64,000 nucleotides of DNA from Pyrus communis. Lineage: Eukaryota; Streptophyta; Magnoliopsida; Rosales; Rosaceae. The notes beneath the pieces are model-generated. The model saw only the letters and a list, made by a program, of their open reading frames with translations. It was not told the DNA's origin and did not search any database. The translations under genes and the position numbers were made by a program. The stretch covers positions 3,971,056 through 4,035,055 of the forward strand of contig NC_084815.1 of NCBI RefSeq assembly GCF_963583255.1, read 5' to 3'. Below, one piece after another: positions 12,513 through 22,512 of this stretch (its first letter is position 1; the number at the start of each line of letters is the position of its first letter).

Positions 12513-13783
12513 CGTAGAGAGTAGCATTATGATTGATTATGCCAACATCAAAGCCAAACAATGAAGGAGTGGGAAAGAGAGAGAAATATAAAAATAAAAA
12601 TCCAAAATAAATAACTTAAGAAACCAACGGTATGGATTTAGAAATTTAAAGCCTTTGTTCTCTTTATGAATTCATTCCTGTGTGGTAGTCTGGTAGATGA
12701 ATTCAGGGGCATTTATGAGTAACAACTGTTTATGAAAAATTGAGTTGGAAATAAATCCAAACTTATGCAATATTGCTTTGCAAAGGGACAAACATGAAGT
12801 TTATTTGTTTACATATGAATACTAACTTGCAATTTTGAGTGTGACAAACCTTGTTATGCTGAATCCGGTGACAACATACAAAATATTCCTAAATGATCAC
12901 ACAAAAGAATATATGATAAAAAAGACAGAGACAATAGAAATGAAAATACCACTCAAACACCCAATGGCATTGGGATCCTTTGTAAATGGGTTGAAAGCCT
13001 CATCACCTCTTTATGTTGCGATTCAAAAAAGCATGATCAAATCTCGGAATTGAGTAGCAATAGAAGAATCTAGTGGGCTAAAACAATCCCAAATAAATTA
13101 AAACTGCAAAAAACTAAAAAAAAACAAAAACAAAAAAAAAATTTGAATACGTGAGATGATTGAAGAACTAATGGAGGAAGAAAATGAATGAGTTTTTACG
13201 CTGGCCAAAGGTTAAGAGGGAGGAGTGGATTTTGATTCAAACTGGCACGGGCAGTTGTGAAAGAGTGGGAGTGTGTTATACTGTGTTTCAGATTACGTCT
13301 CAACTCAACTCGATAACTGCTTTTATCAAACTACCCCTTGGGATATGAGTTTTTGTTTTTTTACCAGTTTGTCCTTATTTTCTAATTATTTTGGGATTTG
13401 ATTGTGAAGAAAATGAAGGGGCTTTTTTGGCATATAACTAGCATTAGTAGATTCAAAATTGCAAAACCCTGCAAACAAATCAAAATTACATATAATAGTT
13501 ATATTTTCTTAGGAAATACGCAAAAATAGGACATTTTCTTAATCTTGAAACAAAAATATGATTGTTTGAATATGGACACGCCATGCACAACAATCGGACA
13601 TAAATAGGAGTTTTCCTACACCTTGACCAAATTGCCCTCGCATATAAATCGGTTATTTCCTCCCATTTTCTGATTTTTCTCTCTCTACTCTCTTTCTCTC
13701 CCTCCCTCTCTCTCTTTGAAATTGATATTTATATTTTATTGGATGTTCTTAGATTAGTGAAAAATAATAAAAAAAACTTAGTC
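10379..13783. other. Anonymous interrupting DNA, no supported gene
   Basis: The region is AT-rich and non-coding. It includes a 32-base A run near 12484-12512. About 11820-11985 on the plus strand has an open stretch (EENSTFVADPAEVKLV and onward) that looks coding by composition, but I do not recognise it. An open frame at 12835-13053 is likewise unassigned. A CT-rich tract lies at 13678-13718. Confidence 0.5.
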
Positions 13784-14063
13784 GGAAGATTTGATTGATT
13801 TGGAGATTGTTTGTGCTTGTTGATTGGCCCTTTTGGAAAATTAACACATTTTTGTGCTTGCAGTTGCAGATTGGGGATTTCTTCCCCAATTCATCATCTT
13901 CTTCCCCAAATTTGAAAATCCAGTTGGAAGATTTGATTTATTTGGAGATTGTTTGTGTTTGCTGATTGGCCCTTTTGGAAAATGAACAAATTTATGTGCT
14001 TGCAGTTGTAGATTGGGGATTTCTTTCTCAAATCATCATCTTCTTCCCCAAATTCAAAATCTC
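13784..14063. repeat. Tandem duplication of about 142 bp
   Basis: Two adjacent copies start with GGAAGATTTGATT at 13784 and 13926. Both contain TTGGCCCTTTTGGAAAAT and CTTGCAGTTG.AGATTGGG. They differ at scattered positions, so this is an old local duplication. Confidence 0.88.
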
Positions 14064-15578
14064 ATTCAAAACCTATCTGGATCAAAACCAATCTGCTGTC
14101 CCAAAAAAATTCAAATGTCGAAGAAAATCCTTTATGAAAAACTAAAGACACCATTTTTTTCTACTGCAATCTCTCTATCTCTCTCCACCGATGACACTTT
14201 CTCCCTCTAAGTTCAAAGAAAATCACAAATTTTTTATCTGTATCAATGCATGCAACGACGTCGATTTTGTTGTGGACATGCATCATGCAATTAACGACAT
14301 TGGGTGATATGTGGGGGCTTAGATTCCAGAAATCCCTTAGAGATTTGTACTTTACAAATCTTTAACCTGAAAGTAGATTTTGGAAATCCCATTAAAAATC
14401 ATCTATTTCCAGTGACATGCACATGACATGAACATTATACGTTCACAGATTTAAGCCAATCCAAAAACCCAGAGTTCACAGCTCTATCTTCGAAATTAGA
14501 AAAGTGACGTCATCACCTGTGATATCACCACCATCTACACTATATGCATACCATATGCACATCATATGTACTGTACATGCACATCATAAGTACAGTTATG
14601 CATACATGATATGCACAGAACTGGAGATCGAGCAACGAGCTGTTTTTCGCATTAATAAGAAACTTTAAAGACAATCTATTGGTATAGTGGATACAATTAA
14701 AACATAATTGCTACGTATATAAGGGTTACAGTGGCAGTTTGAAAATTCTTGTTACGTATATCAACCACCACTTAACCATGCACGTGAAAAACATGGTCCT
14801 CGTTGTCGTTATTTCATGGACATGCGCCGAGGCCAATTAAGTTGTGGTTATACTCGCTAAATTATCGGGCCCAACATACGTGCATTATAACTAATAAACG
14901 TTCCCGCTTCTCATATTAAGTTGTAGCCATGCACACGACACGCACAGTATGAAAAAAAATTCACAAATTTCTGCAATTGCACACTTGAACCAGAAATTGT
15001 TCTATCGTAGTTTTGTTGCACGTCAAAAAGTAAAGTTTATTCCTCAACCCATAGGCCACAACATGAAACACAAACCCTAATTTAACTTCTTAAGTATTAA
15101 TTCATCTTACAAACAACCCATGTATTCCATAAATCATTGATGTAGAAACTTGGAACTAAACACTCTACCTTACTATGCTTGCCAAAGCTTCAGTAGCCAG
15201 AAAAAATGGAACTTTCCGGCCAAAATAAAAAATATGGTACAAAACCCAGCTCACTCTTCTCACCTCTCTTTTGTATCCCTTTGTTCGAAAACAGAAGTAT
15301 AAGGTCAACTCAAAACCCAACTCACTATTCTCACCTCTCTTTGCACTTCATTCTCTTTGAATTATGAGCTCAACCTCGAAGCCTAGAGCTCTCTCCACAT
15401 CTCTCTCTTCCAAATAAGAAAAGTGATGCAATGGGCTGATGATTTTTAGTATTTATATGTTTGTATTTTAGTAATTTTGGTTTTGTGCATGGTGTACGTA
15501 GCCTGTGCATGGCCAATTTGTCATATTTCTGTCCCAAGATTAAAATAAAATATCCTATTTCTAGGCATTTCCCTATTT
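14064..15578. other. No gene visible
   Basis: This is AT-rich intergenic DNA with ATGCATGCAACGACGTCG-like and CATATGCAC-type short runs around 14240-14600. No coding frame or element ends could be identified. Confidence 0.4.
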
Positions 15579-15583
15579 TCTTT

Positions 15584-16108
15584 TGTTGGAATAATTAGGG
15601 CTTAATTGCTATATTAAATCACATGAAAAATCAAGAAATAATTCATGCACTTATATATCAGAGTAATGCATACACATGAGTAACCAATATTAAATGAATA
15701 TGATATAATGGGTTAAAAAAACCTAGAAAATACGGTCGAGGCAAGTGTTTGACACTTTGTCCTTAAGACAATTTACACCCTACTACGGTGCTTATGGTTG
15801 ATTAGCGCACGTCTCCCAAGATACAACGACCACGATTATGTTGAAAACTCTCTCATATGAACTCAAGGAGACTCTTTAATATTTAATGCACTATACGTAT
15901 GTATGACGAAAACTTATCTTTATGTTTATTGGGGGCTTCCCTATTTATAGATTTTGAGATACCTCTTCGAAAAACATGAGCTCATTTATGAAGAGTCAAA
16001 AGTTGCAATTCTTCATTAGGATAGACACATATTTCCACAAAAGGCATCACTTCTAATTTCAATTCAATTATTTAATTTAATATAATAATAATATTAAATT
16101 TTCCAACA
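15584..16108. mobile_element. Solo LTR with TSD TCTTT
   Basis: The 525-bp sequence starts TGTTGGAA and ends with its exact inverse TTCCAACA, the short terminal inverted repeat of an LTR. The 5-bp direct repeat TCTTT lies directly outside (15579-15583 and 16109-16113). There is no internal domain, polypurine tract or second LTR, so this is the product of LTR-LTR recombination. Orientation is undetermined. The family is not shared with any other LTR in the window. Confidence 0.92.
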
Positions 16109-16418
16109 TCTTTAACATCGTCCCAGGAATTGCCAAAAAAATGGTTTGACTGTACAACCAATTAAAAAGCAGTGGTCACCATAAAAGTGAAATGATTTTT
16201 TTAAACGTCTCTTTATTGCAACAGTCGTCAATGAGATTTGAGCTTAAGGCGGCGGCCAACAAAGTGAAAACTTAGTGCGACTAAACCAAATCGTCATAGA
16301 CATTATTGTGGTTAATTAGAAATGTAAAACAATACTAACAAAGTTCAGTAAATCTAAATCATATAGATTAAGTAAACATAAGCTAGTTAGTTGTAAATTT
16401 GATTGCTTTCGAGTGTAC

Positions 16419-16668
16419 CTGAGAGATAATGCAAAGCAATGACTGTACATGGTTACACCGAATCACCAATGAAGGCCCATGATTTGTTCCTCATTATACC
16501 AAGAAAACTCTGCGGATTGAACTTGGGTAGCTCACAGTTTCTTGGATTCCACCTCCAGTAAAAGTACTCGGATTCGGACAACCGTTCTTCATACAATTCT
16601 GATGAGATTCCATCGCATGGCAGCTTTCATTAGTGTATCTTGGAACTGATGGGTCTGGTACCCAATCT
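16419..16668 (-). pseudogene. TBL / PMR5-type O-acetyltransferase, single broken exon
   Basis: This is a minus-strand exon fragment of the trichome-birefringence-like family, whose members acetylate cell-wall polysaccharides in the Golgi. It opens with DWVPDPSVPRYTNESCHA, followed by a Cys-rich stretch. After a frameshift comes the family signature YFYWRWNPR and CELPKFNPQ, then MRNKSWAFIGDS with the GDS esterase motif, then another frameshift (about 5 bases missing) and NHVQSLLC. The exon is bordered by AG before 16668 and CAG|GT at 16419, in keeping with a family exon. The other exons are not seen nearby. Two frameshifts and isolation make this a pseudogene. Confidence 0.8.
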
Positions 16669-16690
16669 CTAGTAAAAAAAGGTCACACTT

Positions 16691-17159
16691 TACTGCAAAA
16701 CATTATTTAGTAAAAGTAAATAAAATAGTTGCATACTTGCATTATAAGAAGAAGCAGAAGCTAAAAGCCTAAATTTAGTATGTTGCGAAAACAATGAAGG
16801 CTATCTATATACTACAGACAAATTAGAATAATTAATGCAGCTTTTCTAATGATTTGGGATTAAATTAGAATGATTAATGCAGTTCTTTCCAATGATTTGG
16901 GCTATCTATATCTAAGAGCTGATTATCCTAGAAAATAAAAATAATGAAAAACAACTCCTTCACATTTTTCTTCATTGATTATTTGATTTTGTCATAAAAA
17001 ATTAATATTGTTGAGGATAGTAACCGAATGGATATGGATGTGCCACTTGTCAAAGATAGGTTAAGTTTGTTTGACAAGTTGTTAGCCGAGTTAGTTAGGG
17101 TTAGTTACTAATGACTTGCTATGTAAGCAATTGATAGTTAACTATGATATATAAGGATT
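16691..17159. other. No gene visible
   Basis: This is AT-rich spacer between the TBL fragment and the MULE-like element. A short repeated phrase, AGAATRATTAATGCAG, occurs twice (near 16824 and 16867). Confidence 0.4.
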
Positions 17160-18425
17160 GAAAATCAATCAATGTAGTCCCTGAAAATAGGTGTCGCAAA
17201 TCAATGTGGTCATTCTGTTATAATTCTGTGAAAATTTTTGTTAAGTACTGATGTGCTACATAAATGGGTCTCATAAGTCTTTTTTTTTTTTTTTCCTTCA
17301 CAAATGGTCCTTGAAATTAACATGGACATCAAAATGGTCCCTGAAATTGATTCATGACATCAAAATGGTTCATGAAATTGAAAATCGATAATGTAGTCCC
17401 ACAAGTAAGTGTCCTAGATCAATGTAGTTTTTCCATCACAATTTTATCAAAAATTCTGTTATGTATTGGTGTAACACGCAAATGGGTCATAAATCTAACT
17501 AAATTTAAAAAAAAAAATTACAAATAGGCTTAATAATTTAATAGTTAATAAAAAGTTGTCAACCCAAAAATCCAGTCATGCAATCACCTCCAATCCCAGT
17601 CCACATTCCTCTACCTCCTTCACTGTCTATTCTCTAAAAAAAAATGTATTCTCTAAAAAAAAAAAAAAAAATCTCAACACACCTATCTTTACACACTTCG
17701 ACTTCACCGAATTGAACCTGGATTGAGATCATCTTTGGTGATGGCTTGGCCAATTGGCAATGGCTTCTGAGTCATCACCGTTAACATTAAGGTGATCAAC
17801 ATCCTCACAACCTTAATCTTGGAGAGCTTGTTCGGCGCTTCCTTGGTGGCTTGGTGACTCAAAGAATGGCGAGGTCTACCTTGTGATAATGACGTTATAA
17901 CCGAGGTGCACATATTTTTGGTTGAAAACTATTTCCAAACCCCCTCTTAGGTCTTGGTTAAGCCTTGTGCATTTGAGAATTTATGGAAGGGATCTCTCTT
18001 CGGAGTAGGCCCTATTATAAAAGAAAAAATTTCATTTTACAAAAAGGTATATGACAACTTTTTTAATTAATTATTAAACCTACATTAGCACATAACAAAT
18101 TTTTTCTTACAGAATTGTAGTAGAATGATCATATTGATTTGCGACACCTATTTTCAAGGACTACATTCATCGATTTTCAATTTTAGGGACCATCTTGATG
18201 GTGTGGGTCAATTTTAGGGACCATTTGTGATAAAATCCCGTAAATCTAGTGGGGCCCATTTATGTGCCACATCAGCACTTAATGAAATTTTTAATAGAAT
18301 TGTGACGGAATGATCACATTGATTTGTGACACCTATTTTCAAGGATTACATTGATTGATTTTCAATTTCAAGGACCATCTTGATGGTGAGGGTCAATTTC
18401 AAGGACCATTTGTGATAAAAACCCT
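17160..18425. mobile_element. MULE-like element with doubled terminal inverted repeats
   Basis: The left side carries two successive degenerate copies (about 17163-17280 and 17290-17500) of a sequence built on ATGGTCCYTGAAATTG and AAAATAGGTGTCGCAAATCA. The right side carries two copies of the same sequence in inverse orientation (about 18090-18240 and 18260-18425). The long TIRs and non-coding interior fit a Mutator-like non-autonomous element, or one nested in another. The interior (17560-18010) is less AT-rich and may be captured host DNA, but I recognise no gene. Exact ends and target duplication are not clear. Confidence 0.72.
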
Positions 18426-18953
18426 AACTTTTAATATCATCCAACTCAGACTTTTCCTCTAATAGAAACATTAAATCATCAATGCACAAATCCAAGATTC
18501 TTGAGCTCAATCAGAGATTCTGGAGCACAATCGGAATCTTGTAAGCCACTGCAACCATCTCCATCTTCTCTCTTTTCTTATTCAAAGTGATTTCTAGGGT
18601 TCCTCTCAAATCTGAAAGACAATTATTATTGTAATTTTTTGATAGATTTTTTTAATTGTTGAATCCATTGTTTTTTAATATATTTACATGGACTGATTTT
18701 TCTTATTTTCAATTTTTGTTTTTGTATATGCTTTCAAGTTGGTTGTCGTTTGGAACTATGCATCCCTAGTAATGTGTCGCAATAACCTGGGAAGACTTTT
18801 ACGACATAGTTTTATTGCGAAGCGATCACAAGGGTCGCATGATCGTTGCTAAAATTTATTCACGACGGTTTCATGATTTTACACAACGAAATTTTAGCGT
18901 CACAACTTGTTATGCCAAGTTTTACAATTAATTATTAAATCCATTTTCGTCAC

Positions 18954-18960
18954 TATAAAT
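18954..18960 (+). promoter_or_regulatory. TATA box of dirigent pseudogene 2
   Basis: TATAAAT, about 100 bases before the ATG at 19055, is at the same place as the TATA of gene 1. The upstream region is homologous to 7815-8206. Confidence 0.5.
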
Positions 18961-19054
18961 TAAGGTTGCCCAAAACTAAATTCCTGGTCTTAAAACTCTT
19001 TTGTATATACTTTCTCTCCTTCAAAACGCTCTACATAATCCTCGGTTCTCTACA

Positions 19055-19646
19055 ATGATCAAGACCCTCCAAAACCTCAGTTTTACCTGCACCATTCTCA
19101 TAACCATTTCCTTCTTCGTCCTCTCAACCCTTGTCGCATCGGAAACTCACCGTTTTATAAGACCGTTATCTTCATCAAAACATGGTATAAAGAGAGAGAA
19201 ACTAAGCCATATTCACTTCTACTTCCATGACATAGTCAGTGGCCGACCCCCACGGCAGTTAAAGTGGCTGACGCACCCATGACAAACACTTCCATGACTG
19301 GCTTTGGCACTGTGTTCATGACGGACGATCCATTGACTATCGGCCCTGAATCGAGCACTAAGCTAGTCGGAAAAGCCCAAGGTATTTATGCTTCAGCTTC
19401 ACAAAGTGAGTTGGGGCTTTTGATGGCCTTGAATTTTGTTTTTGTTGAAGGGAAGTATATAATGGTAGCACTCTTATTGCGTTGGGGCGCAACACCGTGT
19501 CCTCAGCCGTGAGGGAGATGCCGATGGTAGGCGGAAGTGGGCTTTTCCGATTTGCTCGGGGCTATGCTCATGCTAGCACTCACCAGTTTGACATCAAAAC
19601 TGGAGATGCTGTTGTGGAGTATAATGTTTATGTCTTCCATTATTAA
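19055..19646 (+). pseudogene. Dirigent pseudogene (copy 2, two frameshifts)
   Basis: This is a close paralogue of the gene at 8207-8797, with the same signal peptide, motifs and C-terminus ending VYVFHY. Compared with gene 1, one A is missing at about 19246 (after HDIVSGR) and two bases are inserted at about 19456-19460 (in the EGKY region). The frame from the ATG ends soon after the first lesion, and the two lesions do not restore it. Total length is 592 bases against 591. The upstream region and 3' flank are also duplicated. If the frameshifts are assembly errors the gene would be whole. As written it cannot make a dirigent protein. Confidence 0.92.
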
Positions 19647-20551
19647 CCGGTGTGCGTGTTATTTGCTTTCTTAGCTTTTCTGTGGCTTATACATATGAAT
19701 CTTGATCAGTCTTGTGGCTCAATTAATTATCCGCAATATGACATGTTATGATTGTGTCCTGGTTTTATTCAGGTTTCTTCTTGACGATTGTAACTCTTTG
19801 TTATTGTTTACCATAAATATCGTTACTTCTTAAAACGAAACAGAATATACTTTTCCTTTTCATCCCGTAAATCATTCGCATGTGAGTCATATGTAAAAGA
19901 AGATCGATAATCTAACTATCACATCACTATCATTTGTTGTAAAATTGATTATTGTCGTTTCATTTTGTTACTTAAGTACTTGTATATGCATGATGCATGT
20001 AGCTTGGGCATATTTCCAAAGTAACCTTGTTCAATGTTTAGGTTTTCCAACGTTATGAGCATTTTAAGTAACATGCAGAAAATTATAAATTTATAATTGG
20101 GAAACTAGATCTTAATTCTTGGATAATTTGAACTTACTAATTCCTACTGTAAGATTAAAAACCAACCTTAGTCCTTTGACCCTGTATAAGTTGAAAATTA
20201 GGATACATAACAGGTGAACAAATGGACTACCAAATAACGAATATATTAATTAACTAACTTAAAACAAAGAAACACTATAGAATTGCCAAGAAGGCTACAT
20301 ACCCAAGGAGACTATATCTCACTAGACTTGTAGATAAATGAGTTACAAAACATTAGATTTATAAAGAAATTAACCCTAAACCTAATCCTAAGAGGAAGGA
20401 ATCCAAAACCTTAATCTACAAGAAAATCCTAAGAAGCAAATACCAAATACACAATGAACTTGTTTCATATAAGTTGGTCTCCTCGTAAAATACTATATGC
20501 ATATAGGCAATGTGGCATGAACCATACGAAGATATGTAGCTCCTGTGGCAG

Positions 20552-21140
20552 AGCATGTTAAAGACACTTCTTTCTCTTTGGTCAAGACCTTGTGGAAGAC
20601 TTGAAATGAGGATGACATAGACAATATATACTGACCATCAACTTAAGTAATAATTCAATCATCAATATCTACATCATTTGATTTACAAAATTTGGTTTAA
20701 AAATTTAATCTTCCTAGCATTACCTTTCCACAAGACTATTGGTTTTAGTCGTCTTTAGATAGCAGCCAAATCTTCCTTTCACTTCATTGTGCTTTCAACA
20801 AAACGGCATATTTCAACAAGACTATTGGTCTTAGTCGTCTTTAGATAGCAGCCAAATCTTCCTTTCACTTCATTGTGCTTTCAGCAAAACGGCAACCATC
20901 TGCCCTTCATGGCCTTAACAATATGGCAATCACTACAATTTCTTCTTTGTAAGTGTGTGAAGGCTAGGTTTTATTCTTTCAACACCTTGTGCTTGTTTCT
21001 TTATCATCTAATTTTATGCATTGAAGCCTCCTCCTACCAAACCTTGAAAAGAAGAACGAATTGGATACTTCGTCAAAGACTCTTATGGTTGTTTTGGAGG
21101 AAGATTTTTGGGTGTAATAATCACGTTAATACAAAATGTT
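20552..21140. repeat. Flank repeat, copy C of the dirigent array
   Basis: This is a direct repeat of 9586-10160 and 7110-7700. It contains its own internal tandem duplication of about 88 bp (20730-20807 and 20818-20893), repeating ACTATTGGTYTTAGTCGTCT through CAAAACGGCA. That duplication is absent from copies A and B, so it arose after the array duplicated. Confidence 0.82.
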
Positions 21141-21357
21141 ATTATTTACATATTATAACATTCCTAATTTTATATATACACATATTATAACTTTAATAAA
21201 TGTATACATACACATATTTATAATTTTAATAAATTGATAACACCACTTAATAGTGTGACAATCTGATAACAATAATCCTATTTCACTTAGGTATATGACA
21301 ACAAATTATCATAATAAATTAATTACGTCCAAAATAGTGCTATATCAATTGCCGTAT

Positions 21358-21530
21358 TTTTTTTTTTTGACAAACAATATATATTATCTACACTAAGGGG
21401 GAAGAGATAAGCTTAGCCTCACAATGAGTTAGTAATAACGTGGTTCAAATTCGTCTTTGACGAGAATCGAGCCTAAGACCTCTCACTTACAAGTAAAGAG
21501 AAATAACACTAGACTGTAGTACTAAGTGAC
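21358..21530 (-). mobile_element. tRNA-like SINE, second family, copy in flank C
   Basis: On the minus strand the unit starts GTCACTTAGTACTACAG, carries a B-box-like GGCTCGATTC and ends before a T run (plus 21358-21368). The paralogous flank B runs straight through this point (10295-10310), giving an empty site that shows the insertion is younger than the array duplication. A clean target duplication is not visible. It is the same family as 21802-22329. Confidence 0.78.
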
Positions 21531-21801
21531 ATTAAATGGGTCAATTAGATTAAGATTTTAAATTTCCTTAATGGAGTTTGATGGAGTAATGATATAGATT
21601 CGATGTGGGATTTGAGTGAATTTCCTCATAATCTTAGAGAGAGTCTAGATTTGCTAAGGCCTAGAATACACTATGAAATTAATCTGTCCAAATCCACAAA
21701 ATCCATTGATCACTGTTTAAAATCTTTCAAAATAAAATCTCAATTAAGACTATGACTAATTATGCTAATTTTTGTCATTATTTAAATCTATTTTCTTCAC
21801 T

Positions 21802-22329
21802 GTCACTTAGGCCTGGTTTGGTACTGAGGTGATTCTGAAAAAAGCTGGTATCAAAAAAAGCTGGGAGCTGTTTTTGTGTTTGGTAAACATTCAGCTTTAG
21901 CTTTTTTTCACAGTTTTGGGTGAAAAAAAACCAAAAACAAGAAGCTGCAAAACCCAGCTTTGAAAAACTGGCTTTTTTCACATCTGTTTTACATAAAAGT
22001 TTACCAAACACTATAATACTGCTTTTTTTTTTTTTTTTCCAAAAGCACTTTTACAAAAAGGTTTACCAAACACTTTGCTACTTTATTTCACAACTGCTTA
22101 TTCTCACAGCACAGCAGAAGCAGCTTTTTTTCAAAGCACAGCAATACCAAACCAGCCCTTAGTATTACGGTCTAATGATATTCATTTTCACTTGTATGTG
22201 AGAGGTCTTAGATTCGATTCTTGCCAAATGCGAATTTAAACCATATTATTGCTAGCTTATTGTGAGACTAAACCTACCCTCTTCCCCTCAGTGTGGATAA
22301 TATTGTTTGTTCAAAATAAATAAATAAAT
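21802..22329 (+). mobile_element. SINE of the second family, interrupted by a MITE
   Basis: The 18-bp direct repeat AAATCTATTTTCTTCACT lies on both sides (21784-21801 and 22330-22347). The SINE head GTCACTTA (21802-21809) is separated by the MITE at 21810-22158 from the rest (22159-22313). That part has an A-box-like GGTCTAATGA, a B-box-like AGATTCGATTC at 22210-22220, and an (AAAT)n tail against the right TSD. Without the MITE it matches 21358-21530 read on the other strand. Confidence 0.85.
21810..22158. mobile_element. Tourist-like (PIF/Harbinger) MITE, TSD TTA
   Basis: The 349-bp non-coding element has terminal inverted repeats GGCCTGGTTTGGTA / TACCAAACCAGCCC and the 3-bp duplication TTA at both borders (21807-21809, 22159-22161). 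It can fold into a long hairpin with AAAAGCTG/CAGCTTTT repeats. A second copy is at 52326-52669 in opposite orientation. TIR and TTA duplication point to PIF/Harbinger mobilisation. Confidence 0.88.
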
Positions 22330-22512
22330 AAATCTATTTTCTTCACTATATATAGTAAGGTTTCCCAAAACAAAACCATTGATCCTAAATCCTCTAATAC
22401 TTTTCTTCACTATATAGAGAGTAAGGTTTCCCAAAATTAGTAACCTAGCTTGTTTAATGTGTTCGTTTTCAAATATTATGATCATATGAAGTAATACTAT
22501 AACATGCATATA

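Larger units (their letters stand above)
21750..22512 (+). pseudogene. Dirigent relic: promoter joined to 3' flank, coding part lost
   Basis: 21750-21801 plus 22348-22440 align to the region just upstream of dirigent genes 1 and 2 (TTATTTAAATCYATTTTCTTCACTATATA, TTTCCCAAAAC). From about 22441 the sequence continues as the downstream flank (compare GTAACCT...ATGT...TTATGA at 20025-20075). The coding part between them is absent. The relic is further split by a SINE and a Tourist MITE. No protein is encoded. This is a third array unit that suffered an internal deletion. Confidence 0.65.

Noticed and set aside
12835..13053. 72-residue open frame as a gene
   Set aside because: There is no recognisable motif, promoter or homologous copy. 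The length is within chance for AT-rich DNA.
17704..17913. Minus-strand open frame inside the MULE-like element as a captured gene
   Set aside because: I recognise no domain on either strand. It is kept only as a possibility in the element's description.
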